DNA of 64,000 nt, taken from positions 1 through 64,000 of the forward strand of contig JAPYMA010000210.1 in NCBI GenBank assembly GCA_035041965.1, written 5' to 3'. Numbering within the stretch: the first letter of the stretch is position 1; every line of letters starts with the position of its first letter. The stretch is from Anisakis pegreffii. Its lineage: Eukaryota; Nematoda; Chromadorea; Rhabditida; Anisakidae. The position numbers and the translations under genes were made by a program. The notes below the pieces were generated by a model. The model saw only the letters and a program-made list of their open reading frames with translations. It was not told the origin of the DNA and did not search any database. Of this stretch, positions 58,308-64,000 are shown piece after piece.

Positions 58308-61300
58308 TCAACTCGCCGGCGCCTTAAGTTTTCTGATTTCTTTGGTCGCCCACATTGCCAGCGATTTTGTTTTTGTGGTTTTACTGCGTCGTCCTCTTGT
58401 TAACAACGATGCGATGTGCTGATTATCAACACTCGGCAGAATTGCCACACCGAATGATGTTACCAAGTCGCCTCAAATTAATAACAATACGTTAATAATA
58501 AATAATGATAATAAAAAATAACAATAATAATAATAATAACTCACCAACAAGACCCGAAGCTGCTCCGATCAACGAATCTTCGATCGCATCCGAAGTGGCA
58601 ATAATTTCGACCAGGTTGAGCATATGTGGTGTCTGAGTGGCTAGCATAGCCAACTCGTTCTGAGAGGTTCGCATGCCCTGCACAATACCCGTGAACGCTT
58701 CGATACAACTCTCACGCAACTCCTCCACATACTCCACATTGTCGTAATCCTCCTTAAATTTCAATATTCTTTTCCACTGATACAATCCAACTTCTAAAAT
58801 TAAAACATTCATGCTATCATCTCAACGAGTCAACATTCAATTTATCACCCGAATCGGATACGTCCATCCTAATACGAATAGATCTACATTAATCAACATT
58901 CCACAGTACTTCTATCACCATCATTGTTACAGTTACTGCAGTTAATTGTTCATATCATATCACAAAATAATTCCATATAAAATATCATTTGAACTTTGTT
59001 TACGCCTTGTGTCTTATATCAGCATTCACCATTCTCGCGCTTATGATGACCTTACGCAATTATGCAACTCATTAGGTTGAATCGATGAATCTCTCGGCTC
59101 TTTGGGTCAACTTGTCGAAAACAATTTTTTTGGTTAACCCGTAAACAACTCACTCACTCCCTTTCCCTTTCCCGGTCATCATCTAACCCTGTGCCATCTT
59201 CTTCTTTGAGGTTAAAAGGTCATCACTCTTACGGCATAAACCCCCTAAAAATGCCCTCAAATTCCCTCCACCATTACCCCATCACCACACCAACAACAAC
59301 AACAACATCACCATCTATACACACCTTTCTCATCAAGGGATATACGCTCAAATGACATCACTAATAAACGACAAACCCGATCTTCAATTCGCGCACTCGA
59401 TACAGCCATCAGCAACACATTCATCACATACTCGTAATAACGACTGAAACTCGGCCCGATTGCTAATGCAACATCACCGAAACATGACAATACGGCTGGT
59501 TTTACGGTTCTATCCACTTTTTCGCTCTGAAACCGAATATTTTTATCAGCACCAATTTCTGTTACTACTATTACGATCATAACTGGCATTATTACTATGT
59601 CTCGTTTAAATCAATTTATTTTATGCTATTTTTGGTATTTTTATTCTTTTCTTCAATTTCATTGTATTGCCTCCATCAGTTTTCTTTATTCACATTCAAT
59701 GATTTTGGACAATGACGTTCTTCTTATTATTCTTCAATTTTCAAACCAAACGCCTTTCAGAAGTTTCAGTTCATTTTGATAACTCAATACAACAGATAGA
59801 TCATTCAATATTTTAAAGTTGTTTAAATATAATTTCATCTGATTTTAATTGTAGTATTTTTTTAAACTGTCATCAACAATATCTATATTCAAATTGTATT
59901 AATATTATTTAATATTTAAAAATTAAATTTTTAATTGTAATTGTAATATTTAATTTTAATATTTCTCATTCAATGTTTTAAAAATAAAATTGTCACCAAC
60001 GATTTAATTAGCAATAACACTCATTCAGCTCTAACACAAAGCCATACATTAAACTTATAGCGATTACCCTTAACGGCGATATACCTAGCTACAACAACAT
60101 CGAAATGAATAAATAAAGCAAATCACCTGAACGATCTGGAATAAAAGCGCCATGAATTCATCGAGATGCGGTGCGAGATTGCCCTCGAGTGCACGGCACA
60201 GATCAGCGAGCACTCCGATTGCAGACGAACACACCTGCGCCTCTTCGTGGTTTCGCAGACCCGCCACCAGATACGGCTTGAATACTTCCAAATAGTTCAT
60301 GAACTTATTACCCAACGCTGCAATTTGCACATCACATTTTTCATTCAACTCAAAATTTGAGCAAAAATGAAAATTATTGAAAACGAAAGAAAATGAAAAA
60401 AACAAAAATGAAAAATGAAAATTTCTCCACAGTGATAAACGAAGTAACCTTCAATCAGAGTGCTCACAGCCATCAGTGCGTCTTCCATCACGCCACCACA
60501 CTCTTTACCAGCACACCTGAACCACGAATTGATAAACTTCAAACAAAATTAAAACTAATAATTTTCATGAAAACAAAGACCACATTTGCTACTTTTGGTT
60601 TTTTTTTTCTTCAATTTCACTGCACTGCTTCCATCAGTTTTCTTGATTCATATTCACTGACATCTAAAATTTTTAAAGTTTAAAGGTACTGACCTCTGCA
60701 TAATCTGCAAAAGACCCTGCATGATAGCGTCACCGATCAGCGGAATATCCTCCTCACGCATCTTACGTAGCACTGATTGTAACGTTGCACATAAAAGTGA
60801 TTCCAAATCTCGCAATTGACTCTAAAATTCTTCATTTTTCATTCTAAAATCATAAAACTTTCACAAAAACAAAAGAACAATGGCCAACATTGCACACGAA
60901 AACAACGATTGAAGTAACGCAACAATAAAAGAAAAGAATTGCCTTATCAGATGTAGTTTCCAAAGAGTTCTCAATGTTGAGCAGTTGCTCTAACTTCTTC
61001 AGCATTACGATCGTAGTGCTCTGTACCACCGGATAGCAATCCTTCGGACTGTTTTTAATCAGTTCCATCAGTGTTTCAAACGCTGCGATTCGCAGGTTCG
61101 ATATATGCGCATCAGCCCTTCAAATTCCGCTCATTAGCACGTCAAAAGTTCACAAAATATCTCTGACAGTAAGCTCAAAACAAACCGATCCGTCGCTTTG
61201 ATCAACTCACTAATCATCGCCTCGAAACACGACGACAGAATGTACGTCTCCGGCTGACCACTGTAATCTGTACCCAGTTGACACGCCATATCGTACGCTG

Positions 61301-63971
61301 CCTTCGCCAAACTTGAGATCGCCTCAAAATACCTTTTGTGAACAAGTGAATTTATATCAAATCAGACAGATTGATGAATGAAAACACCAACCCAGCAAAC
61401 GTTGGATGCAACCCGTGGCTCTTGCTGCAGTGCATTCGAAAGGGCTGGTAACATCGGCGTCAATATCTCGCGACGTATCACTACCTCTTCACACGAATCA
61501 CACACTCGACCGATACACCACGCGGCCGTGTCTCGAACTTGTAACTTAAATTCAATATGAATACATTCATTAATAATAAATAATAAAAAAGGTAAAGATT
61601 ACGGTTCTTCCGTAATTTCTGCGCATTATTTCGGTCACTTACCACTATTCACGTTATTATTATTATTATTACTATCATTATTATTTACCAAAATGCGCAT
61701 AACAACGCATACTCATTTGTTCATCCGCGAAATAATAAATAAATAATCCAACCTGACTATCACCCAATGCCTCAATAAGACTTCCAATGGCCTGCTCGAC
61801 CAGTTCAGTTAATATTTTTTGATTCGGACCATCCAGTATCGAACCAAATGCCATTATCGCTGCTTCCCGATATCTTCAATTCAAAATTTTCAAAAGTAAG
61901 TCCATAAGGAGGGATACGAACTCCGATTGCCTTTTTATTCGTTGAGCGATATCATTGACTTAACTCGGCCAAATTCACTAAACGAAAGACAAACCAGCCA
62001 ACGATCAAACCCTCCGAACTCACCTCCAATTGGTGTTTTTGAAGTGCTGTTGAATGAAAGGCAGAATATGGGCGACAATCGAATCCCCAGTGCACTGCGC
62101 CAACAACATTATACAAACCCCCGACGCCTTCGCTGGATTCCAATCGTCATCGTCATCTGTTTCTTCTTGTTTTGCTAACGTCTCGGTGAGGATCGAGATC
62201 AGGTGCGGCAACGCTCCTTTATAAACAATAATATTAGCAACTATTATAAACATATTTGAGAGAGCCTTCTCTTTCGGACTTAGAAAAATTTTTACTTAAA
62301 ATGGGACAGGTGACAGCTAAACTAGAAGAGTGCCAACATATTAGCAACGGCAATAATATTAGCAATACTAGAAACTAATCACAATAACATTAGCAATATT
62401 ATCATATTTACAAACAAGCAATAATATCAGCAACTACTCCAGATTAATCTCCAAATCAACCGAACCTTTGGCATAATGTCTCGAGACGTGTTCAGGTGTC
62501 GTTCCACGTTCCTGTGCCTCCTCGGCCTCCACGGACAATGCGATCTCTTCCTCGCAAACATTCGACCAAAACTCGATGCCTTGCAGTGCAACATCATCGA
62601 TTTGCATCTTCATCGCATTCACTGTTATCTAAACACAAACACATCGCCATCATAAATATCACAAAAATTCCGCAAAACATTCCAAAAAAAACCCAACCCA
62701 ACACGAAAACCTACCGGAAAGAGAGCGTACATGTACTGTTCCATGTAGATGTAATAAAGTGACATAATTCTGACAAGACACTGCATCGCAACAACCTTCA
62801 CTGGTGTCTCTTGGCACTGCGTTGCCTCACAAACCATTTGCATTATCACGTTTCGTTCATCCTTAAATTACAAATATCAATATAATAATACACAATCAAT
62901 TCTATTACCCAACCAACAACAATAATAATAATGTACCTCATTAATGAAGTTCTTTTTCGTGAATTCTAACGAGTTCAACATCGCATTTGCAGCAGCCAAA
63001 CGCACATGATTCGGTTCTTCCTTTCTGATGCCGTGCACGATTGCCGTCAAAATCTCATTTGCCTTTCCTTCTAGTGTTGATGCGTTTATATCTTGACATA
63101 TATAACCCAACGCCTGCAGTATTTAAACGCATCTTGAAACGATCACAATAAATCGAATTGCTGATTTTAAAATATTAGCTGAATGCAGGATCGAAGCAAG
63201 ACCTGATTGTGAGCAGTATTCCGAAACAACGAACGATATCAAATGAAGACATTCGTGATGGAACGAAGGCATTTAACCGCACAAAGACCATCAACAAAAC
63301 TCACCTCTAAACACGACTCTTTAAGCATTTCATTACTCGACGCCGTCGTTACGTTGTGTTTTAACAAAGAAATCACTTCTGGCCATTGCTAAAATTTACA
63401 CATTTTTGTCATTTCGCAACCAACCAGTGTGCACCTCATTCGATTAATGTTTCAGTCAATGAAATGAACCTGAGACGGTATTTCAGCACACGCGATTGCA
63501 GCAACACACTGGGCTGCGATTGATGGTCGGAATGGCTCCGTTCCTAGCGTTTGCACTACGTTCTGTTTGATGAACTGACGAATATTTTGGGGTAGATTCA
63601 GCCATCTGAACAAATTGCTCCAAAATTCATAAGAAACTGCTCAATGTAAAATTGAGACAAACAAGTTCCAAGCCAATCTCAAGTCTCGAACTAAATCCGT
63701 AAACACTAGCCAAAAGCAATGGTTAGATTCAGCTTAAATGTGGTGTATAAGACAGTCTTCTCGTTTTATAGACACGTTAACTACACAACACTTCAGAAGA
63801 ATGCTGCATATTAGATAATAAATCTGTAACGAACCTCCGAAGATATTCATTCTTTGTGTTCTCCTCCTTGGCCGCCAATACATTTTTCAATTGCAAACCA
63901 GCAGCTTGCCTCACGAAATTCGTACACTGAACATTGGAAAGCACTGATGAGAGCTGCTTGATGAATTCGGG
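58308..63971 (-). CDS. KPNB1: Importin subunit beta-1 (karyopherin beta), 5'-partial
   Basis: HEAT-repeat carrier that binds importin-alpha/NLS cargo, nucleoporins and Ran-GTP for nuclear import. Exons: 63971-63835, 63605-63470, 63388-63305, 63113-62937, 62861-62715, 62628-62466, 62216-62024, 61873-61753, 61544-61392, 61322-61186, 61117-60943, 60821-60694, 60516-60449, 60317-60127, 59526-59325, 58793-58545, 58471-58308; 874 codons plus stop, all in frame. Family-diagnostic segments: [42 protein letters not shown], the acidic [51 protein letters not shown]. The human protein has 876 residues in all and this segment alone gives 874, so the complete protein is slightly longer; about 30 N-terminal residues lie beyond the window. 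The intron after 60943 starts with GC rather than GT. Confidence 0.96.
62257..62334 (+). mobile_element. 78-bp transposon end related to 12065-13055
   Basis: The segment ends in CTAGAAGAGTGCC, matching the TIR of the element at 12065-13055 over about 60 bp. It is bracketed by AACATATT at 62249-62256 and 62335-62342, a perfect 8-bp duplication. It lies in an importin beta intron. Caution: the intron also carries degenerate ATTAGCAAC-type repeats, which could create such a match by chance. Confidence 0.65.
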
Positions 63972-64000
63972 CTGAAATTTTAAAAAACAAATAAATCGAC

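Overview
Eukaryotic (metazoan) nuclear DNA, A+T-rich, with five recognisable intron-containing genes. Compact introns (about 35-150 bp) next to some multi-kilobase ones, U-rich AG acceptors, a closely spaced same-strand gene pair and the gene families present suggest a nematode. This is inference: no species marker is present. No bacterial, organellar, rRNA or tRNA genes were seen. All coding models were built by reading splice signals by eye and checking that every exon junction keeps frame.

Layout. 1-7.9 kb: gene-free, dominated by a 5-kb fold-back structure with 0.8-1.0 kb inverted arms (2376-7396). 7.9-11.1 kb (minus): a chimeric gene in which a FLYWCH zinc finger and an acidic linker are spliced in frame to a diverged copy of the NSF D2 ATPase domain. 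11.2-14.2 kb: CpG-rich upstream DNA, a 991-bp TIR transposon with a near-perfect 8-bp target duplication, and a MITE-like hairpin. 14.2-17.7 kb (minus): complete NSF in 16 exons, 764 codons. 17.9-19.4 kb (minus): exons of an unidentified membrane protein ending about 150 bp before the NSF acceptor, so possibly an operon. 21.8-36.9 kb (minus): tomosyn (STXBP5/TOM-1) with WD40 region, LGL-type C-terminal region and terminal R-SNARE. Its 4.5-kb intron holds a nested plus-strand gene (25.6-27.1 kb) coding for a PB1 domain, a poly-Ser tract and Cys-Cys repeats, broken by a one-base deletion. 36.9-49.2 kb: mostly gene-free, with several repeats, a GC-rich island and one orphan ORF. 49.2-53.3 kb (minus): a nuclear receptor with RAR-like DNA-binding domain, a 440-residue disordered N-terminus and a ligand-binding domain that stops before helix 12. 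53.3-58.3 kb: gene-free. 58.3-64.0 kb (minus): importin beta-1, 17 exons, lacking only its N-terminal start beyond the window.

Functionally, NSF (SNARE disassembly ATPase) and tomosyn (R-SNARE decoy that inhibits vesicle priming) act in the same membrane-fusion cycle and lie only about 4 kb apart. The nuclear receptor and importin beta are unrelated to that cycle.

The most novel items are the FLYWCH-NSF(D2) gene fusion, the nested PB1/poly-Ser/Cys-repeat gene, the high frequency of AAG and GAG splice acceptors across all genes, and an exon-bearing inverted duplication inside tomosyn.
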